Shown here in pieces: positions 12,502 through 23,779 of a DNA stretch of 64,000 bases; position 1 is the first letter of the stretch; each line of letters begins with the position of its first letter. The notes beneath the pieces are model-generated. The model saw only the letters and a list, made by a program, of their open reading frames with translations, ran no database searches and was not told the origin of the DNA. The translations under genes were made by a program, and so were the position numbers. The stretch is from Mermis nigrescens (lineage: Eukaryota > Nematoda > Enoplea > Mermithida > Mermithidae): contig JAVLUZ010000506.1 in the NCBI GenBank assembly GCA_036768485.1, forward strand, positions 372,001 through 436,000, written 5' to 3'.

Positions 12502-13805
12502 TGAATTAATATAGTTGGCTCAAGCTTCTTAGCTCTTTGAATTTACATTCATGAGAATAAATAATAATGACTTGGCGCAAAATGCCGGATAATTTTGACA
12601 ATTTTTGCCCTTTTGATTTCTATTTTGTGCACCAGGAAAGTCAAAAAATTTCTGAAAAAATTTCAGGGGGCATGTGCCCCCCGGCTATACTACGAATCAA
12701 TTTCGCTGCATTGCACTAAAATTATGTACATATAGTGAAATACTTACAACTAATCATTTATATGCATGACTCCTTAATTTGGATGAAAATTAAATCAAAT
12801 GGGCCTTCTGCAAAAAAGGATGCAAAGAGAAGTGCTAACAGTTTTTACATCTCTGTGATTGATTAATACCTACTTTGCTGTTATATTTACTTCTAATAAA
12901 ATATCCTTCAATAAAGGACTACATCTTAATAAACTACTAAACAATGGTTTAATTACTGATCACATGCACATACAAACTAACAAGTATAAGTATGATCATC
13001 TTGCCGGTGATATACATCAACTGATGAATTGAGCGGATATAACTAAAACCTCTTGCTGTACATAAAGGTTTGCGAGGGATTTAGATGGAGCTCTTGCTCA
13101 TCCTTTAATGCATCTTCTTTTTGCTGAGTTGCAAATCCCAAATTGATAATTGAATAAGCATCTAAATTCATGTGCCATAAGAATTGTGTGTTAGAGAGAA
13201 AGAAACAAAGTTGCATTACCAAGCATTTCTTCATCCTTTGGCTAAAAATCAATTTTTTTCTCAATAAATTTACCAGCAATATCATCCACATTACTGACAA
13301 AAAACTATAAAATATGTAACAATTCTTTCACAATATTAGAATTTTTATTACTATATGTTTATTTATCCTCTGGTTGAAAATCAACGATTTTCTCTCATAC
13401 TTGACCATCACATTATATAAGTCAATAATAAAATTTATAACAAATGAAACTATTTTTTAAGAATATGAAATTTTACTTTTCATATTTTTGACTGTTAGCA
13501 CAATTTCATCCTTCTTGTCCTGCCAATTTCAAAACTGTGTTGGTGACAAATTAACCTATTGCTTCTTTATATTATCCTTATTAATCAATATAATCTGTTG
13601 TTTCATACTGCATCAATTTCGATCAATGCAAGCATGTTGATTAATAAATAAATGTCTTCCATTGCTTTACCAAGCATTAAACCATCAATGATATGTTTTG
13701 TTGCCTTGACTAGCTTCTCATATTGATCCTCCACCATATTCACTCAATAAAGTCATGGGGTGGAATTGCACTTTGCCTAAAACTAGATAAACCCAAAATG
13801 CTATA
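12502..13805. other. Stretch without a recognised gene
   Basis: AT-rich. A minus-strand open frame at 13300-13043 has no recognisable domain. A short G/C-run piece near 12660-12690 looks like another repeat fragment. Confidence 0.4.
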
Positions 13806-13813
13806 GTTGCAAC

Positions 13814-14243
13814 CATACATGCACAGCATGGGAGTTCTTGAGGGAGGGGTGAAAACCTAAAGTGCCTCTTTTGGGTCCAAAAATGGCCGGTACGCGTTTA
13901 AAAAAAACATCGTTTTTTGGCGTTTCCAACAATACTCTATCCTTCTAGAGCATAAAATCATGAAAAAATATCAGAAAAAGTCGAATAAATTTTCCAATAT
14001 ATTGCTTAAAACATGAATATATGGCGCAAAGCGCCAAAAATTTGGCGATTTTGAGCAAATAGATATCCAAAAACCCTTAAAAAGACACTTTTTCTACCAA
14101 TTTTCAGGTAAGTTTTGGAAACTTTTGAAAAATCGCTAATTCTGGAATGGGTGAAAAATTTTTTGCGGAGATTGAAAAATTTTTTTCGGGGGGGGGGTGA
14201 AAAATGATTCTGCAGGGGATGAACCCCCCCAAGATCATGTATG
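13814..14243 (-). mobile_element. MITE family C copy 2
   Basis: About 430 bp, the reverse of the copy at 6890: CATACATGCACAGC to GATCATGTATG. The flanks are GTTGCAAC and GTTGCGTC (6 of 8). Internal GGCGCAAAGCGCC palindrome. Confidence 0.8.
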
Positions 14244-14681
14244 GTTGCGTCCCCTTTGACTTCGACACAAGGCAATACAAATTGGCTACCAAATCAAAAT
14301 CAATGCGCATGATTAACAGTACAACACAATCAACATTATGACTCTCACTCAAACAATACTATAAAATGCTAGCTAAAATAGCTTGGTTAATAATGCTTTT
14401 TTACATCATCAGCCACATGTTAGCTGCCCATCTATAAGTACTTAACATTATGGACCTGCACATATTTTTTCACGTACTAAAACAAATTGAGTCATTTTAG
14501 ACTGCACACTGTGTAATTTAAGTAAATCCGGCGGGTCTGGTCAATTACAAGAAGGAAATCAAACTCGGCATAAATTATACACTAATTGACCCAACTGGTA
14601 ATGCTTTTCCAAACTGCATTTCTGAATTAGTCATTCCGAATTGCATCAATTTTCAAACGTTAATGTCAGTTCCATGAGCAC

Positions 14682-14905
14682 TATAGGTGGGCAGCACCAA
14701 AATTCTGGGGGAGGGACTGCAAGGTTTTTTGAACGCCCTAAAAAGGGGAACTGAAGCACTATTTTTTGACGTTTCTCATTAAGCACTATCCATTTGCATT
14801 AAAAATTTGCAACAAAAAAAAATTTCAAAAGTTGAATTCTGGGGGTAATTCTGGTTATTGAGGGGTGCATACTATCCCAAAACCCATTCCCCACAATCAG
14901 GTATG
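14682..14905 (-). mobile_element. hAT-like MITE, family B, first of a tandem pair
   Basis: Starts TATAGGTGGGCAGCACC and ends AATCAGGTATG. The flanks are ATGAGCAC (14674-14681) and ATCAGCAC (14906-14913), 7 of 8 matching. Its right flank is also the left flank of the next MITE. Confidence 0.8.
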
Positions 14906-14913
14906 ATCAGCAC

Positions 14914-15226
14914 CATATGTAAGCAGCAAGAAAATTCTGGGGGACAGGGGGAGGGGTGGAGTGCAAGATTTTTCAAAGGTCAAAAATGGCCTTAAAAGTG
15001 GTGGTAAGGCAAAAAGCACACCATTTTTTGACGTTTCTCATCAAGCATCTTGATGAGAAATTTTCAAAAATTTCTCATCAGGCATCAAAAAATTGCAAAA
15101 AGAAACGGAAAAAATTTTTAAAATTGGATTCTGGTAGGAGAGGGGTGTTTTAATTTCTGGGGAGGGTAGTTTTGGTTTCCTGGGAAGGGGGGTAGCATAC
15201 TTCCCAAACCCCCATGCCCAGGTGTG
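14914..15226 (-). mobile_element. hAT-like MITE, family A-like, second of a tandem pair
   Basis: Starts CATATGTAAGCAGCAAG and ends GCCCAGGTGTG. Flanked by perfect ATCAGCAC at 14906-14913 and 15227-15234. An internal duplication around 15038-15080 (TTTCTCATCA repeated) makes this copy longer. Confidence 0.88.
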
Positions 15227-16013
15227 ATCAGCACTGTAATTTGGAGACAAAAAAGTACTGACATTCCTAAATTTTCTAACACTAATCATGTTTCCTTTAT
15301 CATCTTGAGCAAATCCTAAACCATCAAACAATCGTACATAGGAGCAAAGAAATTGATTTCCATCAAAATTTAGCCTGTATGGAGTAGATGGTATGCTAGT
15401 TGCATCACTGACAGTTATAATTTTGGAAATTTGAGTAGACGCAGAAATCTTGGATGTACATAATTTCAGTACAATGCAGCAAAATTATTGTATCTAATAA
15501 TCCTGATCTGGAGGCAGATGTATATATGACAGGTCCGCTGGATTATCCCAATTAGGGGCAAGAGAGGGTGCTTAGCAGAGAAATTATAGGTACCATAGTA
15601 TCCCATGCAACTTCGAGGGTATAATTGCATTACCTTGCTTGCACCCTAGGATTGTAATACAGCTTAATATCTAGTGATGTAAAAGATCATCTGGATATGA
15701 TCTTCTTATCCAGATTCAGATCCAGATAATCTGGATATGGATCTGGTTATTTTCTGATCTGGATCTGGATCTGCCAGAAAATCAGAACCTGATCTTTATC
15801 TGGATCTGTTTAGTCAAGTTATATCTGCTTTAACAGATCAGAAAGTTATTTTTGCACAATGGTATACTTTCTTTTTTACGATTTACTGTAGGTTAGTTAT
15901 CTAAGTAAGTAGTTGTAGCCTGAAATGCACCTTGGGGTAGGGGTGGTCTGTTGGGGGTTTTGACCCTCCAGATCCGTGCTGACCTCCCAGAATAGCCAAA
16001 AAGTGCCGCTGAC

Positions 16014-16531
16014 CATACATGGGCATCAAGAAAATTCTGGGGGATGCAAGATTTTTTGAAGGTGAAAAATGGTCTCAAAATTAGTGGTATGAGAAAAAAC
16101 ACCATTTTCGACGTTTTTCATCGAGCAATATCCATTGGCATTAAAAATTGCGAAAAAAACAAAAAATATTTCCAAAAATTGAATTCTGGGGTATTTTGAT
16201 TTCTGGGAGTATTTTGGTTTCTTGCAGGGGGTGCATACCACACCTGGGCGTGGGGGCTTGGGGGGCATGCACCCCCCAGAAACCAAAATACCCCCAAAAA
16301 TCAAAATACCTCCCCAGAATTCAATTTTTGAAAATTTTTTAGTTTTTTACGCAATTTTTTTATGCCATTGGATAGTGCTCGATGCGAAACGTCAAAAAAT
16401 GGTGTTTTTATCGCCATACCACCATTTTTAAGGCCATTTTTTGACCTTCAAGAAATCTTGCACCCCCTCCAGAATTATCTTGCTGCCCATGTATGGTGCA
16501 TACCCCTCCAAACCTCCCACAATCAGGTGTG
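16014..16531 (-). mobile_element. hAT-like MITE, family A, carrying another A copy
   Basis: Starts CATACATGGGCATC and ends CAATCAGGTGTG. The flanks are CCGCTGAC and CCACTGAC (7 of 8). It is interrupted by the A copy at 16239-16495. Confidence 0.82.
16239..16495 (+). mobile_element. hAT-like MITE, family A, nested inside another A copy
   Basis: CACACCTGGGCG to GCCCATGTATG, with perfect duplication GTGCATAC (16231-16238 and 16496-16503). The target is the subterminal TATGCA hairpin of the outer MITE, and the orientation is opposite. Confidence 0.9.
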
Positions 16532-17880
16532 CCACTGACCCCCATAATTTTTTGGTTTGGGAAAAGTTTTTAATGCTCTGCAGAAAGGTAACTCAAGTGA
16601 TAAAAATGTATTATAGGTTGTTTTTTCACATAAATGATCATCAGAATTGACCTTTGAAAGACTATTTGGCCTAAAAATGGAAAAATTTTGAAAATTTTTT
16701 CTAAAAATTTTCTATTGAAAAAGTTATTTCAGTGGATGCGCGACATTGAGAAAGGTCTGAAAACAAAAAACAGCTATTTTCAATGCGAATCAGATGACGC
16801 GTGATGTCATCAACACTAGAACATGAATACATTGAAAAGGACTTTTTGGCCACAGGATTGTCAATTTGGGACGTCGGAACAGATTGAAATATATCAATTT
16901 AAAAAGTATTACCTTTTGAAAATGAAGCAACATTATATTGAAATTTAAATTATTTGTTGATCAAAAGTGTTGTTATCTGTGAGACAGAAAGGAACTTTCA
17001 AACAGTACGATAAGTATTCATGAGTGATTATAATTTTAGCAGCAGTGTTTAAAAAAAATTGCATTCGTAATTTGGATTAATGTCGTTTTTGTAAAAAGCA
17101 GACTACACTATCTTTTGGTTGACTCATGCTCATTTGTAAAAGTCTAAACTTGTGAGCTTTTACCTTTTAGACAATTTTTACTGACATCATTTTTATGTAA
17201 AAGCTCTAAAATGCAAATTTTTATTGGCTCTGTTCCAGACCCCTCTGGGGGGCTCTTATATTAGTCCCACAACCCGAGACCCCCAATCCATATGGGCTCA
17301 GACGCTTTACGCCTTCCTTTTTAGCAATACAAATTGCTGCACAAAAAAAATATTTTCATCTGGATCTGTATCTGGTTCTTCTTAAATTTTGATTTGGCAA
17401 AACAATCTGGATCTGGTTAATTCTGATCTGCTTATCTGATCTGGATCTGCTCAAAAATCTGAACTCAATCTTTATCTGGATCTGGGTCAAAATCTGGATC
17501 TTTTACATCACTATTAATATCATATTCAGTGCATGTGCAATTTGGATGCATTCTTTACCATATACCCCAGGCCTCGTGTTTACTAAACCACACTTGTGCT
17601 TTTTGTGCAGAAATCATCATTATTGTTTCTTCTTATAAAACGTCCACTGTGTGCACAATTCAAAATTTTTTGTGTAAAATTTGTTTAGAAAATCTTCTGG
17701 ATCTGGTTGGAGGCGTAACTGGAACAAATTCAATGATTAAATTGTTCAAATCTATTTTATTTCTTAATTAAATTGTAAAACACATTCAATTTGTTTCAAA
17801 ATTATTTCTCCCATAATATTTACACGATTTCTAAAGGTAATAAGATAGGCCTGTCCAAGTTCAAATGTGACACTTGTAAG

Positions 17881-18150
17881 CATACGGGGCAGCAAGAAAA
17901 TTCTGGGGGGGTGTGCAAGATTTTTTTGAAGGTCGAAAAATAGCCTTAAAAATGGTGGTATGGCGATAAAAACACCATTTTTTAACATTTTTCATCAAGC
18001 ACTATCCATTGGCATCAAATAAATTGCGAAAAAAATAGAAAAAAAATTTCAAAAATTGAATTCTGGGGGGAGGGGGTATTTTGATTTCTGGGGGTATTTT
18101 GGTTTCTGGGGGATGCATACCCCCAAACCCTTCCCCCACGTCCAAGTGTG
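17881..18150 (-). mobile_element. hAT-like MITE, family A copy in polymerase fragment 2
   Basis: CATACGGGGCAGC to GTCCAAGTGTG. Perfect duplication CTTGTAAG at 17873-17880 and 18151-18158. Confidence 0.92.
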
Positions 18151-18283
18151 CTTGTAAGCCAACTAGAGCCTTGGGGTTCAATTGTGACAATGCTATTCAT
18201 AGCATGATCAAAGATTAAAGGTAATTGTTGATCAAAATATTTCAGTATATTTGTATTCAAAAACCGAAATTGGTACTTGGCAA

Positions 18284-18567
18284 CATAGGTGGGCAGCACT
18301 GAAATTCTGGGAGGGAGTGAAAAATTTGTGGGTGAGGAATGAAAAAATTTTCAAAGGTCAAAAAATGGTCTTAAGAGCGGTCGTATGGCAAAAAGACACC
18401 ATTTTTTGACGTTTCTCATTGAGCACTATCCAATGGCATCAAAAAATCGTTAGAAAACCAAAAAAATTTCAAAATTTGAATTCTGGTGGAATTTCTGATT
18501 TCTAGGGGGTTGGAGTATTTCAACTTCTGGGAGGGGGCTGCATACCCCCTACCCACGCCCACATATG
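18284..18567 (-). mobile_element. hAT-like MITE, family B copy
   Basis: CATAGGTGGGCAGCAC to GCCCACATATG. The flanks are CTTGGCAA and ATTGGCTG, matching over five central bases. An older insertion. Confidence 0.75.
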
Positions 18568-18889
18568 ATTGGCTGGCACCCTCATTATTGAAATGATTGA
18601 TACGCTGTACTACAGGATACTCATTTTATAATACCGCTATGGTGTAAAATTATCATCTTTAACATTCAATACTTCTAAATTTACATCACCATCATCATCT
18701 TCAATGTCGGACTCTTTTAAATGTGCATCACCTCCACCAACCTGCTAATCGTCAGATGTTACCTATTCATTGATTGTAATTAAACTCAGAGTTTCAAAAG
18801 AGCCCAAACTTTCAACATCAGATATGTCTTCTAATATTACTTTATTGTCCTGAGGCTTGAATACTAATTCTAGTAATGATACTTGAATA

Positions 18890-19320
18890 ATTCTAAGATA
18901 TATTGTAATCACTATAACTCATTTTAAAATATTGCACTAAACAAAAATTTGTATCCAAAAAGCCTGAAATTTTATGATTTAAAAAAAATAGAACTTTGAT
19001 GTCATATTTTTCAAAATTATATTTAGTTTTATACAATCAAATTACTGATCAAATAAAATCTAGTTTAATATTAAATTCAACATAATTTAAGCTGATGACA
19101 TTGGGTTGCAAACTTAAAAGAAGTTTTTATCTTAAAATCTTGTGTGAATCGAATTAAGACTTGATTCTACTCTCTTGAAGATTATAATAATTTTTCATTT
19201 TTCTCAATAAAGTTGAAATTGGAGGGACAATATGATGTATAAAAGAAGCTCATTTAACCCAGAAAAATGTTTACTTTTTAGTTTTGAAAATATATGGGTA
19301 TCCAAATAATGGTTTTATAG
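18890..19320. other. AT-rich stretch, nothing recognised
   Basis: No ORF of note, no terminal repeats, no tandem structure. Confidence 0.4.
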
Positions 19321-19326
19321 TGCGCA

Positions 19327-19641
19327 GAGATTTTAGAGAGATTGAAAATTCATCCAACAAAAGTCAGAATTAATTTGAGCAGACAGCAATATAAAGAATT
19401 GTGTGGCACTGTAAATGAGAGTACTGCAGCTCTGAACTCAAAAGTCGGCTTGGAAAATAAATTAAGCAAGGCAGCTTCAATATCAGTTCTGATGATGTAT
19501 AATGATCAAATGATGGTATCTTTGGAAAGCAAGTTCAGACATCAAGAAATTATTTTGACCCCAAAACAATTTAAATTTCGGAAAATTCAACAAAACAAAA
19601 TTCAAATGGCGAAAAATTTTGTAAAAAGGGAAAATTATTAA
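19327..19641 (+). CDS. Hypothetical 100-105-residue basic ORF
   Basis: An open frame running from at least 19327 (first ATG at 19342) to a stop after 19641. The N-terminal block (INLSRQQYKELC) is hydrophilic, and the C-terminus is rich in Lys, Gln and Phe (FKFRKIQQNKIQMAK). There is no signal peptide or membrane segment. It is less AT-skewed than its surroundings. It could be a last exon or part of a decayed element. I do not recognise it, and no partner gene is adjacent. Confidence 0.3.
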   Translation, partial: EILERLKIHPTKVRINLSRQQYKELCGTVNESTAALNSKVGLENKLSKAASISVLMMYNDQMMVSLESKFRHQEIILTPKQFKFRKIQQNKIQMAKNFVKRENY

Positions 19642-20941
19642 TTTTATTGTTATCTTTTCATTTTTTCTAATATCTAATTAGTTATTGCATAACTATTATT
19701 TATTTTTATCATTTATATATTTATTTTTTAATTGTTCCATACATTTGAATAATGTTTGTTATACTAATTGTTTGCACTACAAATAATTATCACTACTGGC
19801 AAGTATTTTGGAGACTTATTTTCAATACAACTTATATTGAGAAAGGTTAGTTTTGTACACATGCCTAAAATCAAAAATGGTATTAAAAAATACAAGAGGT
19901 CAAAAATTCAATTATTTATTCAGAATTATTGTTTTATGATTAATTATTTCTAATCATTTATTTTTCTTATCAATTTAATAATTTTTGTACATAATTGTCT
20001 TTAGCATATTTAATAATGCTATCTACTATCAAAGATTTTTACAATGATATTCAAAATAATAAACTATGTTGAAAGACATTATTTAGTAAACATGTTTGCC
20101 CTACTGAATTGCTATTTAGACAAATGTTTCAAGCAGAAAGATATAAAAAGGGTTAAAAAGAAAATTGTCTCCAAAGCAAGAAGATCCTACCGAGGCTGGA
20201 CAAAAAGGTACCTTTTTAATTTAATATATTTTTTAAAATACAGCTTGCAACATTTCACGATATTATTTACATATATGTGTAGATAAAATAAGTAATTTAA
20301 TTTGAGCTACAAGCCATAAAGATAAAAATTGCTTAAATATCTCTTAACTTCAAAAATATCTAACAAAGTATGCAACAAAAACTTGAAAATCAAAGCAATT
20401 AGTCAAATTAAAATTGGTAAAAATGACATTAGACATATACAACAATTTCTACCTACATTAGCATCACTTAATACTTTAGATTGTACATTTTATAGTAAAA
20501 TTATGCTATTATTATAGTTCTAATTTGAAATGTGTATAATCAGACAAAGAAATAAAGATTTTTGAAGACATATCTTAAATTGCACACACAAAAGATTATT
20601 ACTAACTGGTTTGCTAAACTATGATAAAAATATTAAGGTCATAGATGACCCTAACCCAAACCTAACATCAATGTTGAGCAAGGGCAATTGAATGCCATAA
20701 ATTTTTCTTTGTTCAAATAAAACAGTTTAACATTTAATAATTGTGTGTCCAAATTGGACACTTATGTTAAAGGTACTAGTTTTTGCTTTATATTCAACCA
20801 TATGTTATTTAGATTTTTTCCTTAATTTCATTATATGTACATATATGACAATCTAACATCTACTTTTATTGAATGTGCATAAGTGCAGCTTATTTTGTGC
20901 TGAATTAAATCTTTTAGCTAGCATGTGATTAGGGGCCAAAG
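19642..20941. other. AT-rich stretch with small spurious ORFs
   Basis: Very AT-rich, with short Lys/Asn/Ile-rich open frames that look compositional. I see no repeat ends. Confidence 0.4.
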
Positions 20942-21181
20942 CACACATGGGCGTGGGAGGCTTTAGGTAGGGGGTATGCACCCCCTAGAAGTTGAAATCT
21001 CCCCAGAATTCAAATTTTGAATTTTCTTTGCTTTTTTGGCGATTTTTTGATGCCACTAAATAGTGCACGACAAGAAACATCAAAAAATTGTGTTCTTACG
21101 CCATACGACCACTTTTAGGGCCATTTTTTGACCTTTAAAAATTTTTTCACCCCCTCCCCAGAATTTTAGTGCTGCCCACCT
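20942..21181 (+). mobile_element. hAT-like MITE, family B copy
   Basis: Starts CACACATGGGCGTGGG and ends GTGCTGCCCACCT, with the last ~5 bp lost. The flanks GGCCAAAG and CCAAAGGC share CCAAAG, consistent with a damaged 8-bp duplication. Confidence 0.75.
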
Positions 21182-23770
21182 CCAAAGGCGATATTTTGTT
21201 TGTATGTCGTAAGTATGAATCTAATAATTGCACATTCCAGGATAATCCAGTTTTGAGTCATTGCCCATATCAAACCCATTAAACTCTATGAAATGCAATT
21301 TTCATTATGATAATTCTGGCTTATCAACCAAGTTTGATAAAATTTTAGATAAATTACAAAATTTCTAAACAAAATAATAAATAAACTGTTTGATAGAACA
21401 GTTTGATCATCCCTATGTAGTATTTCATTGAATTTTGGATACATTAAAATTAGAACGCATTATTGCTGCTAAAAACGGCCATATTAATCCAGATAATGTA
21501 TACCAAGGACCTTTGTCTTGCTGATTATTGAATTAGTGTAATCTAAATGCAAACTTTTACAATATCCAGTTTGATTTATAACATAGCTTGCTGCATGCAC
21601 TAAAACATTAATTTATGATTATCGACTGAGCCTGATAAAATTTTGGATAAATTAAAAAACTTTCACAATATATTAATAAATTTTTAATAGGTATGTATGT
21701 AAATACTCCATCAAAGTAAAAATTAGAATGCATAAGTGCAGCATACTGTACCTGCAGTAATAAAAAAAACAACCTAGAGGGCATTTGCTTTGCAGCATAT
21801 CGAATTATAATAATCTAAACTATACATGTTTTAGTGATACTGAGGATACAGTTTGATTTATTATATACTCCTAAATGAAAAACTTTTATTTACTCACTGG
21901 ATTTCAATCAGCCCCTTATTTTATATGGGCGGTTTTTAGGTTGGGAAGGAGTTAGTATGTAAGAGATCAACAAACTGTATGCATAAGGTACACTGCCTTA
22001 GTAAATTCCTATAAATAGAATTTAGCATGCAGTTTTTCAGGTTTGATTATTATTTTGAATTTTTCGAGGAAACTACGACTTTCGGCAAAGGAATACAAAT
22101 TGTGTAAAAGAAAAGTAAGATTTTTAGAAGTTAAACTAACATGACATCTCACAAATCATGCATTGATAGAGGGTTTGTTGAGGTAAATTTTCAGTTTCTG
22201 TATGGCTTCTGTTGAATATCAATACTTCCTCAACAATTGGGCTACAAACAATTCCAAATCATTCCACACAACATTGTTGTATTAACAATTTAAACCAGAG
22301 GTGACTAAAGAAATTCACTCACCACATATGAATTGTGAACTTTATCATCTTGTAATAAAATTTTTTGACAATAACTCATGGAAATTGCTTATATCTCATA
22401 AATTGCTGACTGATGTGTTAGCATACAATTTATCACAATAGATTAATCCAAAGGTTTAAACGCTTAGGCTCTTAAATGCTGATAAAGTTTGGTTGCATCA
22501 AGTTTGGCAATGAAAATGGATCAATATTCTTAATTCAATGATGAGTTGTCTTATAATTGTAGTCCTTTCATTTAACTAGAAGTGTTAAAAGATACTATGA
22601 ACTAACACAATATTTTTAATATTCTATAGTGTCAAAATTTAAAAAAAATATTACAATAATTTTGCTATTCTATGTACAATATACTAAACTGATCACAAAT
22701 TGATTGTCTATTGAACCTTATTTGTTCATGACCTAAGAGTACAAGTTGCAAAACTTTATTTGCTAAGAAATCTTGATAACAGTCCAATTTAAAGTTTATT
22801 CATTGAGGCATTCTAATAAGAATAATATTAAGATATCCAGCCTGGAGTCTATGAGTTACAAGCAATTTTCACAAACAATTGTCCAGCAATTATTTTCAAG
22901 ATGATAAAAAGTTGATGATTTGGATTAGAGAAAATCTCTTGAAAATTTCTATTTTCAAACTGTTGATAAAACATCATGGTGTAAAATTATATCACTTCAT
23001 TGATTTTTCAATTGCCGAGTATGTGACAAGATTGTATTTGTTGTAAAAACATACATAAATTTCATTGTTGGCAGCTTAAAGCTTGAATACAGCAGCCGGC
23101 AAAATCATGGTAATTTATACTTTTATTTAATTTGATTTTACAAGTATGAGGCTTACATTGCATTTTTAATCCATCTGCATTTTTATTTAGGTTTTTTACA
23201 TGTGCGGCTTCATTCAGTTGCATTAAGCTTATTCCTCAATTGCACAATTCCATTCATTTCTTCACACATCATCATTCATACTCATCCTTTTAATTCAAGT
23301 ATTTGTAAACTCATACTCATTGAATATTTGATCCATTTGTTTGCTAAAAAACCCTATTTTCAGCAACATTGGGTATGATTTAATATTTTATATTGCCTTA
23401 CAACCATGTTTTTATGAGATCTATCCTATAGCTTTGATTGTTTGAATGTTAAAGCTTTTGGTGATCTAGTAGAAATTTGGGAGTACATTACAATGCAACA
23501 CATTCTTCATACACTTATACCCTTGCAACATAAATTGGCCTATATTCTTTCATCAGCAACATTGGTTATGATTTAAAAATCAATAGATGCTGAATTTGTA
23601 ATGCCTATATAAGTAGTTTTTTAATGCAAATTAGCTCAAGCAATCCTTCATCAATGAAATATAATATCACTCTTATTAATATTTTGATCAAGCCATGGTC
23701 AAATAGGCAGTGAAACACATAATAGGTAGTGCTATAACATACTTGGCCACCACAACAAGTGTGTAAAGTG
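21182..23770. other. Long AT-rich stretch with a diverged ~300-bp duplication
   Basis: No gene. Blocks at about 21320-21470 and 21610-21740 repeat in the same order (TGATAAAATTTT.GATAAATTA, then AAAATTAGAA.GCAT), suggesting an old tandem duplication. The rest is unassigned. Confidence 0.4.
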
Positions 23771-23779
23771 TTAACCATA

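Larger units (their letters stand above)
14520..15450 (-). pseudogene. Polinton major capsid protein, C-terminal fragment
   Basis: On the minus strand 15450-15240 encodes IPSTPYRLNFDGNQFLCSYV and RLFDGLGFAQDDKGNMISVR. After two MITEs the frame resumes at about 14640-14530 with EMQFGKALPVGSISV and, after a frameshift, IYAEFDFLLVID. The last two blocks match the end of the double-jelly-roll capsid protein of Polintons/adintoviruses (pattern 'LExxFxKALPxxVxVIVYAEFDxxIEI', from memory). It would form the virion shell. It is broken by two MITEs, stops and a frameshift. On the same strand as the polymerase fragment beyond the hAT element. Confidence 0.65.
15672..17513. mobile_element. hAT element with GGATCT subterminal repeats
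   Basis: 1842 bp between perfect 8-bp duplications TTAATATC (15664-15671 and 17514-17521). The terminal inverted repeat is TAGTGATGTAAAAGATC at both ends. About 180 bp at each end is packed with degenerate CTGGAT/ATCCAG words, a pattern expected of transposase-binding subterminal repeats. No transposase is visible, so the element is non-autonomous. It contains a nested pair of MITEs and splits a Polinton remnant. Confidence 0.88.
17522..18880 (-). pseudogene. Second Polinton polymerase B copy, N-terminal fragment
   Basis: The minus strand encodes an acidic leader (about 18850-18720), then FLNTNILKYFDQQLPLIFDH (18260-18190). After MITE A7 comes SVTFELGQAYLITFRNRVNI and a VLQFN block, then LIIEFVPVTPPT near 17730-17690. 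These match in order the N-terminal part of the polymerase at 7690-7306. The fragment stops at the hAT insertion, and the sequence beyond the hAT does not continue the polymerase. It is broken by two MITEs and several stops. Confidence 0.65.
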
